Part shown: positions 21,717-33,600 of the stretch, piece by piece
How the letters are laid out: every line of letters starts with the position of its first letter
Position numbering within the stretch: position 1 is the stretch's first letter
Assembly: GCF_016801865.2 (NCBI RefSeq)
Contig: NC_068938.1
Coordinates: forward strand, 77,155,316 to 77,219,315
DNA: 64,000 nucleotides
From: Culex pipiens pallens
Taxonomy: Eukaryota > Arthropoda > Insecta > Diptera > Culicidae
Direction of reading: 5' to 3'
The notes under the pieces: generated by a model
What the model was told of the DNA's origin: nothing
The model's database searches: none
The model's input: the letters and a program-made list of their open reading frames with translations, nothing else
Position numbers and translations under genes: made by a program

Positions 21717-24700
21717 ATGATGCTCACCCGCTTGACCCGCCTGGTGACCGGCACCAACACAGCACCATCACTCCACTGCCGTTGGTACGCGGCGGCCACC
21801 GCCGAGAAGAGTGCCCTGGCCACGCTGCGCAAGAAAACCGGCTACACGTTCGCCAACTGCAAGAAAGCGCTCGAGATGCACGGCAACGATCTGGCCAAGG
21901 CCGAGCAATGGCTCAAGGAGCAGGCACAAACGTTGGGTTGGTCCAAGGCCACCAAGCTGGAGGGCCGCAACACGAGCCAGGGCCTGGTGGGCGTGCTCGT
22001 GCGGGACAACATTGGCGCCATGGTCGAGGTGAACTGCGAGACGGACTTTGTGGCGCGCAATCAGAGCTTCCAGAGTTTTGTGCAGGCGGCGTCGGCGGCG
22101 TGCGTGCGATACGTGGCTCAGTTGGAGACGGATGCGAATTTGACCAAACATGGGCTGAACAGCGAGGCGTTGAAGCAGATCAAGCTCGAGGATGGCAAGT
22201 CGCTGGGGGATCATCTGGCGCTGATGATCGGGACGGTCGGGGAGAACGCGTCGCTGAACAGGGCGATTTGCTATAGGGCGCCGGCGGAGGTGAAGTTGAC
22301 GGGTAAGTTGCAACGAACAATAGAACCGTCCACTTGCGTAAATGAAGTCTGAAGTTCAACAACAAGATTTTTTTTTTCATTTGCATTTCTTTGATGTCAC
22401 GTCCGTCAATAGTATTTCTGTACATTACAACTAGAAAGCAATTCTCTGAGAATTCGGACAACGAATATTTTTTGTAGCTCTTCTTAATTGAATGAAATTG
22501 TCCCCAATATCAAATTTCCGGAGCTGTCCATACAAAAAGGCTATTAAAATTAAAAAAAAATGTATCTTGGGAACGGATTCTCTGAAAAAACATGAAACAT
22601 AAAACATAAAACATAAAACATAAAACATAAAACATAAAACATAAAACATAAAACATAAAACATAAAACATAAAACATAAAACATAAAACATAAAACATAA
22701 AACATAAAACATAAAACATAAAACATAAAACATAAAACATAAAACATAAAACATAAAACATAAAACATAAAACATAAAACATCAAACATAAAACATAAAA
22801 CATAAAACATAAAACATAAAACATAAAACATAAAACATAAAACATAAAACATAAAACATAAAACATAAAACATAAAACATAAAACATAAAACATAAAACA
22901 TAAAACATAAAACATAAAACATAAAACATAAAACATAAAACATAAAACATAAAACATAAAACATAAAACATAAAACATAAAACATAAAACATAAAACATA
23001 AAACATAAAACATAAAACATAAAACATAAAACATAAAACATAAAACATAAAACATAAAACATAAAACATAAAACATAAAACATAAAACATAAAACATAAA
23101 ACATAAAACATAAAACATAAAACATAAAACATAAAACATAAAACATAAAACATAAAACATAAAACATAAAACATAAAACATAAAACATAAAACATAAAAC
23201 ATAAAACATAAAACATAAAACATAAAACATAAAACATAAAACATAAAACATAAAACATAAAACATAAAACATAAAACATAAAACATAAAACATAAAACAT
23301 AAAACATAAAACATAAAACATAAAACATAAAACATAAAACATAAAACATAAAACATAAAACATAAAACACAAAACATAAAACATAAAACATAAAACATAA
23401 AACATAAAACATAAAACATAAAACATAAAACATAAAACATAAAACATAATTACCCTATTATTTTGCCTCAACTTAACTTTCTCTGAACAAGCTCTAAATT
23501 TGGTGGAGCTATAGAGATATCCACGCGCGAGAGTGTGTTAGTTTGTAACAAAATTTACACGCAGACATAGGCAAATCGAGTAGAATGATTCGTCTGTCAA
23601 AATCAGCTGTGTCCTTTGTTCTACCACGAGCACGTGGTAAACAGCTGGTTTTTACAGACGATTGATCTACACTCAAACCCCGATGGTTTGACACCAACTG
23701 TTGTCAAACGAACGGGGTCACGTTTTAGTTTGACACCCCTTTTACACGGAGTTCACACGCACTACCTAACGATTGTTTTGATAGTGTGCGTAAGCGTCGT
23801 GTAAAAAGTGACAGTTCGTCACTTTTTAGTTTGACTTTGACCAACCAACGGGGTACAAACTAAAAAAGTGTCAAACGAAAAAGTGACCAACCACCGGGGG
23901 TTGAGTGTACTCGATTTGCCTATGTCTGCGTAAAAAAAGTGTAAACAAAATCAGCTGCTTGGAATTCAGCCAATCACAATCGTTCAAAACCAAAACAATA
24001 CTTCAAATACAAATACTAACACAGAATGATGGTGTGCGTGAGAGAAACCGTGGAGATCTCTATTGACCAAAGAGTATTTCCCTTCTCTCTGTATTGATCC
24101 TATCAAAACATTGCAACTAATTATGAAATAATCATGATTGTTAATCGATAAAATTATTGTCGATAATATTATCGTCTAACGAAAACGACAAATGTTATCG
24201 TCATCGTCCCGACTATTGTTATCGTTATCTTCTTTTGGGTAATTCTATCGGCGAAAGTCTTATCGCCGATAATGGACGACAACTTATTTTAAAAATCTTT
24301 CTAAAAACGACTTGATTCAACCATATCATGTTATATTTCCAATGCTTTCTCTAAGAACATATTTTTTGAAAATGTAGTAAATTTTAAAGTATGAATACCA
24401 GAGCTGTGGAGTCGGAGTCGGAGCCGGAGTCGGTGGAGTCGAGTCTTTTTGGGGACCTGGAGTCGGAGTCGTCAAAACTCGTAAAAGCTGGAGTCGGAGT
24501 CGGAGCCGGAGTCGGCTAAATTTTAAGAGCCGGAGCAGGGATGCCACATTTGAAGATTTTCGAGCACAGGCTCAATGCTCAAACGTATTGTTTTGCCATG
24601 TTATTCGATGATTTTTAATTAAATGTATTACTCATGAAAAAGATAACAATGTTTTGCTTCTTTGGCCAAAAACAGATTTGTAAAATATTATTTTGCCATC

Positions 24701-27700
24701 AAGTTAAACTCATTTGCGTTTTTGTGATGTGCCCGAAAATTTTCAAAATCTGGCATGCCTGAGCCGGAGTCATAGTCGGAGCCGAACATTTCTGATAACC
24801 CGGAGTCGGAGTCAGAGTTATTTTAAATTCAACAAAACTATGTTTTTTTTTAATTGTTCAGTATGTATATAAAACAGCTTAATTAACAAAATTTCTTGAT
24901 TGTTTTTTTAGTCGCATGCACTGCGTTGCTATTTTCTAATTTTTTTGCCTTCCTCACCTCACTGAGGCAAGGCTATAAAATCACTAGAAAAATGAACTTC
25001 TTAAATACACCTCCTAGATATACCTTCGCGTATACCTATCGACTCAGAATCAAATTCTGAACAAATGTCTGTGGGGATGTGTGTAGACACGATTTTTTCC
25101 ACACGATTATCTCAGAACTGACCGAACCGATTTTGGCCGGATCCACCTTATTCTGTTCGTTTTGGGGTCCCCTAAGACCCTATTAAATTTCATTTTGTTT
25201 AGTAAAGTATTTAAAAAGTTATTCCAAGAAAATGATTTTTGTAGATACAAAAAAGGGTGATTTTTTGCATAACCTCATAAGGCCGGGTCTTTTTGTTTAC
25301 GTGCGAGAGTCGCGCTACACTGATAATCAACATTACACACTGTTCAGTTCACTTTTACACACTTGTATGGGATTTTTCAGTTCAAGTATGATTACACACT
25401 TTCGTGTAAAAGTGAACTGAAAAAAGTGTAATACTGTTTACCAGTGCAGATGCGAAACGCCCTGTTGCCATATTGCTTCAAATGAGAGTCTGCATGTGTT
25501 CTGGAAAAGTCTGTATCAGGTATATATTTTTTTCATAAACTTATTTTCATAATTACTTTGTAAATGTGAGGAAGGCACCACCCACCTAATGGTGGATTAA
25601 GAAAAGTTTTTTTTAAATAGACGCCATTATAATTTTGAAGCTATTTATTGTGATTGGAAAGCTCTTATTGTGTAATTTCACTAAATGATAACCTGTTTAT
25701 CGCCTTTTACCCAAGTATGTTGCATCATAACTCAAAAAATAATAAACAATATTGATCTTGTAGTCAGAAATATTTAACTGTTTCTTGACTGCTTCGTTTT
25801 GACTAAATTTATGTACCCTTTCAATTCAAGTTTGACCTAATTTAATCCAGCTCTTTCTTAAAAAAGTACACACTCATATCACCTTTTACCCCAAAACCGA
25901 ATGTCTTGGAGTTTTTTAGTAAATGTTTTTTTTTATGGAAAAAAGTTACGAGGTACATAAAAAGATTAAAAATAACAATCACTGTTTTTGGAAATCGGAA
26001 GTCACTGAAAGCTCTTCTCTAACTCTTCCAACAAATAATCAACGATTATAACAATCTATTACTTGGAACTCAGCATGCGCATATTGTTTATAACTTAGTA
26101 CACAAAAATCACAAAATAATTGACACTGGCAAAAAATATCAAAAAAGTTGCAATTAATTATGAAATAATCATTGAATATGATAAATATATATTAATGTTT
26201 ACTATTTCTCTACTTAAATCTGCGAATGTTGATCCTCAGACAATCTATTTTGATATCGTTGCAAATTATCGTTGAACAAATCTCAAGATTTCAGTACCAA
26301 AAAGGAACTTATAATAAAAAGTATAAAAAAAATGATAGGATGTTAAGTTATTTTTGAAATACAATTTAAAAAAATCTAAATCAACATATTATTCAACCGG
26401 TTAGAATAATCTCGGGCATGCTGTTCATTACGATGTAACAAAATTGACTTTTTGGCGGACATTCAGGGGTTTGTTCCGGAGGGCATACTGAGCCCAAATC
26501 CCAAATATGAGCTTGATTGGACGTAACAGGAGCTGGCGCTCTGCCCTTCAATTTTAAATGGGATTTAACCCCGTAAAAATACTTTTTTTTTTCAAAAATG
26601 TCTATTTTTGGGGCACTTTGGCCACTAACGCGTTTATCAAAAACATCACTAGCGTGTAGGCCACATCCTTGCGCATCTTTTGGTTCTGTTTCAATAACGT
26701 ATACGAAGCTTTTTTCCGTTTTGTGATTCGAACTGATTTTCCTTAAGAAAAATATGACACTTAGAGATATTTAAAAATATGTGGAGTCAGAGTCGGAGTC
26801 GGAGCCAACCATTTGTTGAAAGCTGGAGTCGGAGTCGGCTAGAGTTGATAGGCCGGAGTTGGAGTCGGATCGGAGTCGGAACCGGTTGACATGGACCCGA
26901 CTCCGCAGCCCTGAAGAATACCCAAAATTGTTCACAAAATACCGTATTGTTTTAAAGTACTCAAATTTCCAAAATTAGCAATATGGAAAGTACAAAAAGA
27001 AAAAAAAAACATAAAATACCGTTTACTCTAATAATTTGAAAATGCAAACCATTTTTCGCAATTCGTTATTCGCAATTTTCAGTGTAAGAACGGGCCTTGA
27101 CCGATCTTATGCACCAGGTTCCCGACGAACACGCACTGCCCTTACACCTACATCTCACCCTTGCTCTGAGTCAGTACGAGCAACACGCTAGAACACGCTT
27201 TGAGTGTTCGTGCCAGGCATGCACACCTTCTTTTCCGGTTACGGATTTTAACTCGGCCGGGGGTGGTACATTACGTAGGGTTTGATGTAAGTATAACCAT
27301 TCATAATGTGCCTATCAACTTTCATTTAAGCAAAAACTGTTTTATTTTTAGTTTGAATTCAAAAACTAATTGTTATTTACGGTGTATTGTTTTCTCCTGA
27401 AATCTTCCCTATTGTTGAGTCGTGTTTATCTGTTGCTATTTCTTTTGTCGCGGTGTTTTGTTACAATATTTTGGTCCTAAGCATTTTAGAAAAGTTTTTC
27501 AAAAGTACAATAGTAATATTTGTGTTAATCCTTTAATCATTCCAAAAATTGAGTAAGGGCTCGAACCTCATTTGTTTGAAGAAAAGGGTGAAGATTGAAA
27601 ACAATGGACAGTGAAAGAAATATACTATTTGAAGAATCAATAGTAAAAGAAAGATAGTAATTTATGAAGTAGATAAAGAAATTAACAATAATGAATAATA

Positions 27701-29099
27701 GAAGTAACAAACAAGCTTAGATTGTATTGAGGGCAACTTACAGGGAAGATGAGAAATTATTCAAATAGATAAATAAAGAAAAGGCACATGATAAACAAAA
27801 TTGACATCGCTGCCAAATTAAAGGAAAGCAGAAAGTTTGTTACAGCAGCATCAATTGGTAAAATAGAGTGGAAAAGCGTTGAGAAATAAGAGAATCAAAT
27901 GAGTAAAATCGAAATCAAATGGAGGATAATAAACAGAAGCCGCGTTAGAAAATCAGTGAAACAAAATAAACAGAAGATAGGTGGTAGATGAAATGGAAAG
28001 AAGAGATGTTGTGCGATGTTTCAGTTACATCCACAGCAGTTGACTCAACATACTGCGAATCAAAACAATACCGTCTACAATCACAAATTACTTCCCTTTC
28101 CCACATTGTCGCGCCCCTTGCTTTTAGCCGTCTCGACTTTGACCCGCGGTGGTCAAAGGTTTACGATCCGTTTCCACAGGCCACCAGCTAGGTCATCATG
28201 AAAACCAAGCCAACGTGGAGGTAAGAAAATAGGACACTTGCAAGGAACCAGAGCTATACTGTCTTGATCAAGAATGATCTAACAGGACTACGGACGTAGT
28301 CAGTGACGCTTCTTCCAGGATGTTCTTCGCCTGAGCGTCAACTGAAGAGGTATCATCAGCATCATTCGCACTTGGCCTGCAAGTACCCATTTTTCAAATT
28401 TTGTTAAAAAAATAGTTTCAACAAATAAAAAATACTGATAAAGTTTGAATAAAGTAAAAACGCTTACAAAATTTCGCTTCGTTTGATACCCATATTAAAA
28501 ATTTTGAAAATTTGAGTATTTTCGAAAGAAACGGTATTTTGTGAACAATTTAGAGTAACTTACTACATTTTCAAAAAATATATTCTTAGTGAAAGCGTTA
28601 AAAATACACATGACATGACATGACCCATATAAATCAAACAAAATTTAATCTTATTCTTATGGAGACTTTAAAGCTTTTCCGGATAAACAAAAACAACATT
28701 TTTTTTATGAATTCTTCCTTTTCCCTTCCAGGCTACGTCCACCCAGCACCCGCCGACGACTCCACCCCGGACGTTCCCGCGTTTGGCAAGTACGGCAGCC
28801 TGCTAGCGTTCCGCCACACTGCTGCCGCCGAGGACTCAAACGGCGAAGCGGTGGCGCGTAAAGTTTGCCAGCACGTGGTCGGCATGAAGCCGACCCGCCT
28901 CGGAGACAAAGCCCGCGACGAGCCGGCCGCCGACAAGGACGACGAGACGTGTCTGATCTACCAGGAGTATCTGGCCGATCCGAGCTACACCGTTGGGGAG
29001 GTGCTGGAGGCGAACCAGCTGGAGGTGGTGGACTTCCAGCGGTTCGAGTGCGGCGAGAAGGTCAAGGCGGAGGAGGAAAATGTGAGGGCGACGAATTGA
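21717..29099 (+). CDS. TSFM: Mitochondrial elongation factor Ts, two exons
   Basis: Guanine-nucleotide exchange factor for mitochondrial EF-Tu in matrix translation. CDS is join(21717..22302, 28732..29099), 954 nt, 317 aa. Arg-rich N-terminal presequence (about residues 1-25). UBA-like domain with [16 protein letters not shown] and AEQWLKEQA. The EF-Ts signature follows: [16 protein letters not shown] (TDFV contacts EF-Tu). Exon 2 begins GYVHP and ends in a C-terminal part with [12 protein letters not shown] and [19 protein letters not shown]. The donor G|GTAAGT at 22303 and acceptor CCTTCCAG at 28731 join in phase 1 without a frame break. The intron is 6.4 kb, unusually long here, and stuffed with repeats. 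It follows AAGAB on the same strand by 305 bp. TTCCAG just before the ATG could be another acceptor, so a further 5' exon is possible. Confidence 0.95.
22591..23449. repeat. Minisatellite, 7-bp unit AAAACAT, about 122 copies
   Basis: 859 bp of nearly perfect (ATAAAAC)n within the EF-Ts intron; only a few variant units are visible (for example near 22780 and 23368). Because 7 is not a multiple of 3 and the minus strand has no stop in any frame, it yields long spurious minus-strand ORFs repeating MFYVLCF. These are not proteins. Confidence 0.97.
23559..23931. mobile_element. MITE with perfect 24-bp TIRs, holding a second inverted-repeat element
   Basis: The TIR starts ACGCAGACATAGGCAAATCG at 23559-23582 and is matched exactly in reverse at 23908-23931. 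Inside, CTACACTCAAACCCCG (23669) and CGGGGGTTGAGTGTA (to 23909) bracket an inner palindromic element with GTTTGACACC words. No ORF. Confidence 0.7.
24399..26913. mobile_element. Non-autonomous hAT-like element with GGAGTC-repeat ends
   Basis: The terminal repeats are CAGAGCTGTGGAGTCGG at 24399 and the complement of CAGGGCTGCGGAGTCGG ending at 26913. The flanking 8-mers are ATGAATAC (24391-24398) and AAGAATAC (26914-26921), 7/8 identical: the 8-bp duplication and CAGRG start are hAT features. GGAGTC hexamer arrays lie inside both ends (24405-24535, 24775-24820 and 26780-26905). No transposase frame. A further element (24945-25590) is nested in it. Confidence 0.65.
24945..25590. mobile_element. 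Nested element with TGCCTTCCTCAC termini
   Basis: Left end TGCCTTCCTCACCTCACTGA; the right end carries GTGAGGAAGGCA in reverse. The interior contains a smaller palindrome built on TTACACACT...GTGTAAAAGTGAAC (about 25320-25435). No coding frame. Confidence 0.55.
26914..28731. other. Rest of the EF-Ts intron, including an outer inverted-repeat pair
   Basis: 24319-24398 continued at 26922-26990 is an inverted match to 28490-28612 (shared blocks include ATATTTTTTGAAAATGTAGTAA and AATTGTTCACAAAATACCGT). An older element of about 1.8 kb was therefore split by the hAT insertion. Its interior (27080-28400) shows no recognisable gene. Confidence 0.45.
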
Positions 29100-29187
29100 A
29101 AAAGAGGGGTTTTTTTGCTAATTTGTAACTATTCCAAATATGAAATATAATTGTTAGTTGGTAAATTGAACAAATGACAATTTGGTT

Positions 29188-29812
29188 TTAATTTAGTAGC
29201 GTTTCTATCTTGGTTGTTGGTGATGGGATTTGCATTGGTTTTTCAGCAGGTAACTCTACCAAAGCTTCCACTAAACATGCGCTGAGCACGTTGAGGACGG
29301 TGATGAGAAATATTCCCTGCGACAAGAAGAACTTGAGCCTGGTACAAGGTGTGTGATGCCGGACGAACTGAAACAAATACGTAATTTTAACATAAACCAA
29401 CATGGTCGATTCAAGTTCCTCACGTGCAGCGATACATAAGCCAACAGAACCGCGATTTGAACCGCCAACGAGATCGCGATGAACAAGTACAGCAGGTACA
29501 CCATCATGTAGTCCTTTTTCCGGTCCTCACCCACGACGACTCGCATCTGGACCAGCGTTGTGATCAGCAGTCCAAAGTCGATCGATACCTTGGCGTAGAA
29601 TTTGTGGTTCCGCTCGCAGTGGTTGTCGGTTGAGGGAGAGGTGCCGTCTGCGGTGGAGCTGCCACTGGCGGCGCCTGAGGATTCACCACCGGTGATGGAA
29701 GGTGCCGAAAATACAACGGCAGGTACCCGGGGCATGGTTTCGCTGGTAAATGGATTTCGCGGGGTTTGTTGGGGGTGAAATGACACTTGAGGATCGCCAA
29801 ATATAGTGGCTG
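29188..29812 (-). CDS. Ninjurin-family membrane protein (copy 1, divergent), 5' partial
   Basis: Exons on minus: 29812-29424 and 29367-29188, separated by a 56-nt intron (donor CAC|GTGAGG, acceptor TTTGTTTCAG), phase 0. Exon 1 has a Ser/Thr-rich extracellular N terminus, then KFYAKVSIDFGLLITTLVQM in place of the usual AMDISLLTANANQLRLL helix, and TM1 (YLLYLFIAISLAVQIAVLLA). Exon 2 has LKFFLSQGIFLITVLNVLSA (TM2) and a short tail. An acceptor-like CTCAG at 29813 leaves the frame open upstream, so at least one further 5' exon is likely. The first in-frame ATG inside is at 29735 (163 aa). The family's two-TM layout and intron position agree with the other six copies, but the helix is the most diverged. 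Plasma-membrane location is inferred. Confidence 0.75.
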
Positions 29813-30820
29813 CTGAGATTTTAAGGTTTAAGAAAGGGAGTGCTGCAGTTTTTATGAGTTTTTATTTTTTTATTTAAATTCGATTAAATTTATCGTTAAC
29901 AAAAAAGTCAAATTCTAGTGGATATGACAAAATTGATATTCTCAAGCCAACATATTCCCAAACCCTCGGTAAATTTTATGAGAAAGAGATGAAAATTTCA
30001 CAAAATTCTTCAACATTGAATATCGAGTGTCCGAGATAAGTTAATATTTATCCAGAGTAGAAAAATGAGGCAAATTAGGTACCACACTTATATTCAAAAT
30101 TCGATGGATGACTTTACTAACATCTCCCCAAATTTCACCAAATTTGATTAACCCTTTACAACCCAACCCCGCCTTTAAACGGGCTTCAATCTAAAAATTT
30201 GCCAAAAATCAAATCAACCAATTTTTTTTTAAATTGCATTGGAAAGAAGAAATGAGAAATTCTCTACCAAATCCGGAAATGGATTTTATTTGTATTTTTT
30301 TTTTTATTTGGCTCAAACTTGGTTCGGGCCTTCCCTATGACCAAAGAATCTATTTTGTGTCATTGGTTCACCCATACAAGTCTCTATACAATTTTGGCAG
30401 CTGTCCATACAAAAAGGGTACGTTAATATTCAAACAGCTGTAACAGAGTGAATTTTCTGATCAATTTGGTGTCTTCGGCAAAGTTGTAGGTATTGTTGAG
30501 GACTATTCAGAAAAAAGGTACACGGAAAAAATACTGATTTTTTTTTAAATCAAGACAAACATTTTTTGAATTAAGACCAACATTTCAAAAAAGCGTAATA
30601 TTGAATGTTAGGCCCTTTTGAAGTGTTAGTCTTGATAACAGAAAACGTGAAAAACAAGCAAAAAATTGAAAAAGTGGCTGTAAAACATGAAAAACAAGAT
30701 AGACAAAAGGTGATAGAAGGTGGTAGAGTAAGCAAAATAATATCAGAAACAAATTTAAACTGAACATGGTAAACGCAAATTAAAATACTAAAAATGAACT
30801 AAGAAATATATAAAACAATA
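29813..30820. other. Intergenic, dispersed repeats
   Basis: 30290-30520 is another copy of the 'cagctgtccatacaaaaa / cttcggcaaagttgtag' repeat. No first exon for the minus-strand Ninjurin gene could be recognised here. Confidence 0.35.
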
Positions 30821-33009
30821 TGTTACGTTCTGTTCCGGGTTATAAATGAATAAAAAACACCGAATTTAATCCAGCAATTTCCACCGCGTGTTCCTTTATT
30901 TCCTCTCTCCCACGTTCTGACAGTTCTTGTTCCCCCCTCCCAGGTGTGCCTCTTTTCCCCGTGTAGTGGTGTTAGTGTTACACGTTTAACTTGCATTAGT
31001 CAGAATACAACAATCTCTTCTTTTTCCGGGTTGCTCGATTACTGTCCATCTTCATCGAAAGCTCTCAACGAACCGCTAGAAGTTCCTCAAACGTCACATA
31101 TTGCGCGTATTCCCGAAAAAGACACGCGGCATACCAGCCTCGAAACGACGCGCCGCACTTTCGGCAAATGCGCGCTGTCAAATCCCATACTGTGCGTTTT
31201 GTTTTTGTTGATCTTCTTCTTCGAATCGCATGGCATTGTTGCCGGAAATGTTTTTTATTGCACCAAAAGTGCAGAAAATCGCTGGCAACAGTGTCTGCGG
31301 CACATTCTGAAATGCCGCGCGGCGTGTACCTTCGAGAGAAATGGACAATACTTTGTAAGTGATTTCTCGCGAGCGCTGTAAGGGTCACAGCCACCTTCCC
31401 GTGTCGAAACCGGTTTCAGGTCGCGCCTCCAGTTCACTTCGCTTGTTCCCCGAATTCCTTCCCAAACTGCCTCGCTGTCACTTGACACACATACCGTCTT
31501 GTCGATGTTGAGAATTCCAAGATCCAACGCTGTCCTTCGTCCCAGCAAGCAGCACTCACCATCTTCCGCCACATAGATCTCTGCTTCGACTCCCTTTACC
31601 TTCGTAGCAATCTCCGCAGAAAACATTCCAGTGATTTGTACCGGTTGCCCAGTAAACGACTTCACCGTTCTTTTTGCTGCAGTTGTCTGGAAGTTGACGC
31701 GCACCTTCTGCTGCTTCAGGTACTCCCAGGTTCGACGATCAACGACGTTCACGCCGGCTCCTGAATCGATCACCCACTCGATGGGAACGTCTCCAACAGC
31801 GCAAACAGCTCTTCCTTCTCTAATCGGATCAGTCGCAAAGAGATACTGCACACTGTCCTCATCCGAATCGCTTCCGCTTTGTTTCTCCGTGTCATCGGAG
31901 TCATCCGAATCACAAGAGTGATGCTTGGCCGTTGCGTGTCGCGTACCCTTTCCGCTCACCTTCTTCTTCTGCTTCTTCGTCTTGCAGCAGCTCTTGAAAT
32001 GGCCGATTAAGCCGCAACGCTTGCACATCTGGTCTTTCGCAGGGCAGTTATCGTCGTTGGCGAAATGGCCCTGATGGCCACATCGATAGCATTCCCGTTT
32101 CTTTGCCTTGGATCTTACTCGGTGGATTTCTTCCGGTACCTGGGCCACAGTCGTGTTCGTCTTGTGCTTCTCGATTGTCTCCATCGCTCGACCTGCTTCC
32201 ACTGTTTCGGCCAGTGTCATTTGCGGTTTGTTGAGGATCTTCGCTCGCAAGTCATCCGATGCACCCTTTTCGAAAAGTTGTTCCTTGATTTCCTCGTCCA
32301 AGTGGTCACCATACTCGCAGAGGTTGCCTTGTTCTCGGAGGCGAAGAACGAAGTTCTCGATGGGTTCATCGTCGGTTTGTGCCAGGTTCCGGAACTTGTG
32401 CCGCTCCAGCGGAAGACACTTCATCGGCAGGAAGTACTCGTCCAGCAGCCTCATCGTCTCCTTGAATTCATCCGAGCCGGCCGGAACTGCCGGTGCTTCC
32501 TCCCCTCGCAAACTGAAGAACACGTCCTGCACTTGGAGTCCCACGTAGTGAAGAAGGTATGAATTCTTCCGGGCGGGAATCGTGACGTTGTTTACGTCGA
32601 GGAAGATTTGAAAGGCACGCTTCCACTTCTTCCACCGGGCCGACACCGTGGATGTGTCCCCGGGAATAAAAGGTGACACACTCGAGTTGCTTGCTGCATC
32701 TACCATCGTGCTCGAATTCAATCGCTTCTCGTCCGGATCAAGTCGCTCTTTTGTTTACGTTAAGTGCGGCTTCGGGGTTCCCTCACCGATTTTCCGAGTT
32801 CTCGCCGCCGGATTGAACCAAATTTCACTCACACGCTTCCTGCGGGTTCTTTTCCGCCTCGTCGCCAAATGTTACGTTCTGTTCCGGGTTATAAATGAAT
32901 AAAAAACACCGAATTTAATCCAGCAATTTCCACCGCGTGTTCCTTTATTTCCTCTCTCCCACGTTCTGACAGTTCTTGTTCCCCCCTCCCAGGTGTGCCT
33001 CTTTTCCCC
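30821..33009 (-). mobile_element. LTR retrotransposon derivative encoding only Gag-protease
   Basis: Two identical 140-bp direct repeats (30821-30960 and 32870-33009) flank one frame with Gag, zinc knuckles and protease. No reverse transcriptase, RNase H or integrase is present. Within the 140 bp, the part nearest TGTTACG reads TGTCAG...CGTAACA on minus (102 bp, TG...CA ends), preceded by a 38-bp purine-rich stretch that resembles a polypurine tract. No clear target duplication was found. TTTGGCGACGAGG right after the 5' repeat could be the primer-binding site. Confidence 0.85.
31255..32706 (-). CDS. Gag-protease polyprotein of a gypsy-like element
   Basis: 483 aa from ATG at 32706. Gag-like helical region (WKKWKRAFQIFLDVNNV, LLDEYFLPMKCLPLERHKF, ENFVLRLREQ), two CCHC-type knuckles (CYRCGHQGHFANDDNC and CKRCGLIGHFKSCC), a Lys/Asp/Ser-rich linker, then a retroviral-type aspartic protease with the catalytic DSG (EWVIDSGAGVNVVD) and a downstream LGRRTALDLGIL. 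The frame ends soon after the protease, in sequence unlike any pol linker, so pol was lost by deletion. The product could package RNA but needs a helper for reverse transcription and integration. Confidence 0.88.
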   Translation of the reverse strand: MVDAASNSSVSPFIPGDTSTVSARWKKWKRAFQIFLDVNNVTIPARKNSYLLHYVGLQVQDVFFSLRGEEAPAVPAGSDEFKETMRLLDEYFLPMKCLPLERHKFRNLAQTDDEPIENFVLRLREQGNLCEYGDHLDEEIKEQLFEKGASDDLRAKILNKPQMTLAETVEAGRAMETIEKHKTNTTVAQVPEEIHRVRSKAKKRECYRCGHQGHFANDDNCPAKDQMCKRCGLIGHFKSCCKTKKQKKKVSGKGTRHATAKHHSCDSDDSDDTEKQSGSDSDEDSVQYLFATDPIREGRAVCAVGDVPIEWVIDSGAGVNVVDRRTWEYLKQQKVRVNFQTTAAKRTVKSFTGQPVQITGMFSAEIATKVKGVEAEIYVAEDGECCLLGRRTALDLGILNIDKTVCVSSDSEAVWEGIRGTSEVNWRRDLKPVSTREGGCDPYSAREKSLTKYCPFLSKVHAARHFRMCRRHCCQRFSALLVQ

Positions 33010-33063
33010 TTTTAATTATTTTTTTAAAGCAATTTGGTATCATTTGAGCCCAAGTGAATAAAG

Positions 33064-33600
33064 CAGGGCTGCGGAGTCGGGTCATATTTCAAACGACTCC
33101 GACTCCGACTCCGACTTTCTCAGATTAGCTGATTCCGACTCCGACTCCGGCTCCGGCTTTGAACAAATGGTTGGCTCCGACTCCGACTCTGGCCTACCAA
33201 CTCTAGCTGACTCCGACTCCGACTCCAGCTTTCAATAAATGGTTGGCTCCGACTCCGACTCCACATGTTTTTAAATGTTTCAAAAGTTAGTTCATTATTA
33301 TTAGTTAATTCTTTTTAAAACATTGATAAATAGGATTATTACAATACTCTCTAAGCGTCATGTTTTTCTCAAGAAAAATAAGTAAAAGTAAAGTAAAGTA
33401 AATAAACGGAAAAAAGTTTCTAGTTATTAGGTTACAAGTTTTATGCGTTATGGAAACAGAAATCAAAAAATATCTTCAGTTTTAGAGGCATTTTGAGAAG
33501 ACCAGTTTTGTAAGTAAATTTGGATTTATTTGCTTAACCTCAAATTTGAAAATATTTTTTTCAAAGCTAATAAATTTAAATATTAAATTGTTATTTTTGA
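33064..33600 (-). mobile_element. Fragment of the GGAGTC/hAT-like family
   Basis: Begins CAGGGCTGCGGAGTCGG at 33064, continues with arrays of GACTCC hexamers to 33265 and then with sequence matching the inside of the 24399-26913 element in reverse (CCACATGTTTTTAAAT, CTCTAAGCGTCATGTTTTTCT). The other terminus was not found. Confidence 0.55.

Noticed and set aside
21768..22313. 181-aa minus ORF over EF-Ts exon 1
   Set aside because: Shadow of the GC-rich EF-Ts coding exon.
22431..23471. Minus-strand ORFs of up to 307 aa repeating MFYVLCF
   Set aside because: Direct translation of the AAAACAT minisatellite in all three frames; no start context, domain or reason for coding.
29735..29786. Start of Ninjurin copy 1 at 29786
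   Set aside because: That codon is GTG, and the frame stays open to a likely splice acceptor at 29813; the true start is in an upstream exon or at 29735.
32707..32721. Upstream extension of the Gag frame to 32721
   Set aside because: The codon at 32721 is TTG; the first ATG is at 32706.
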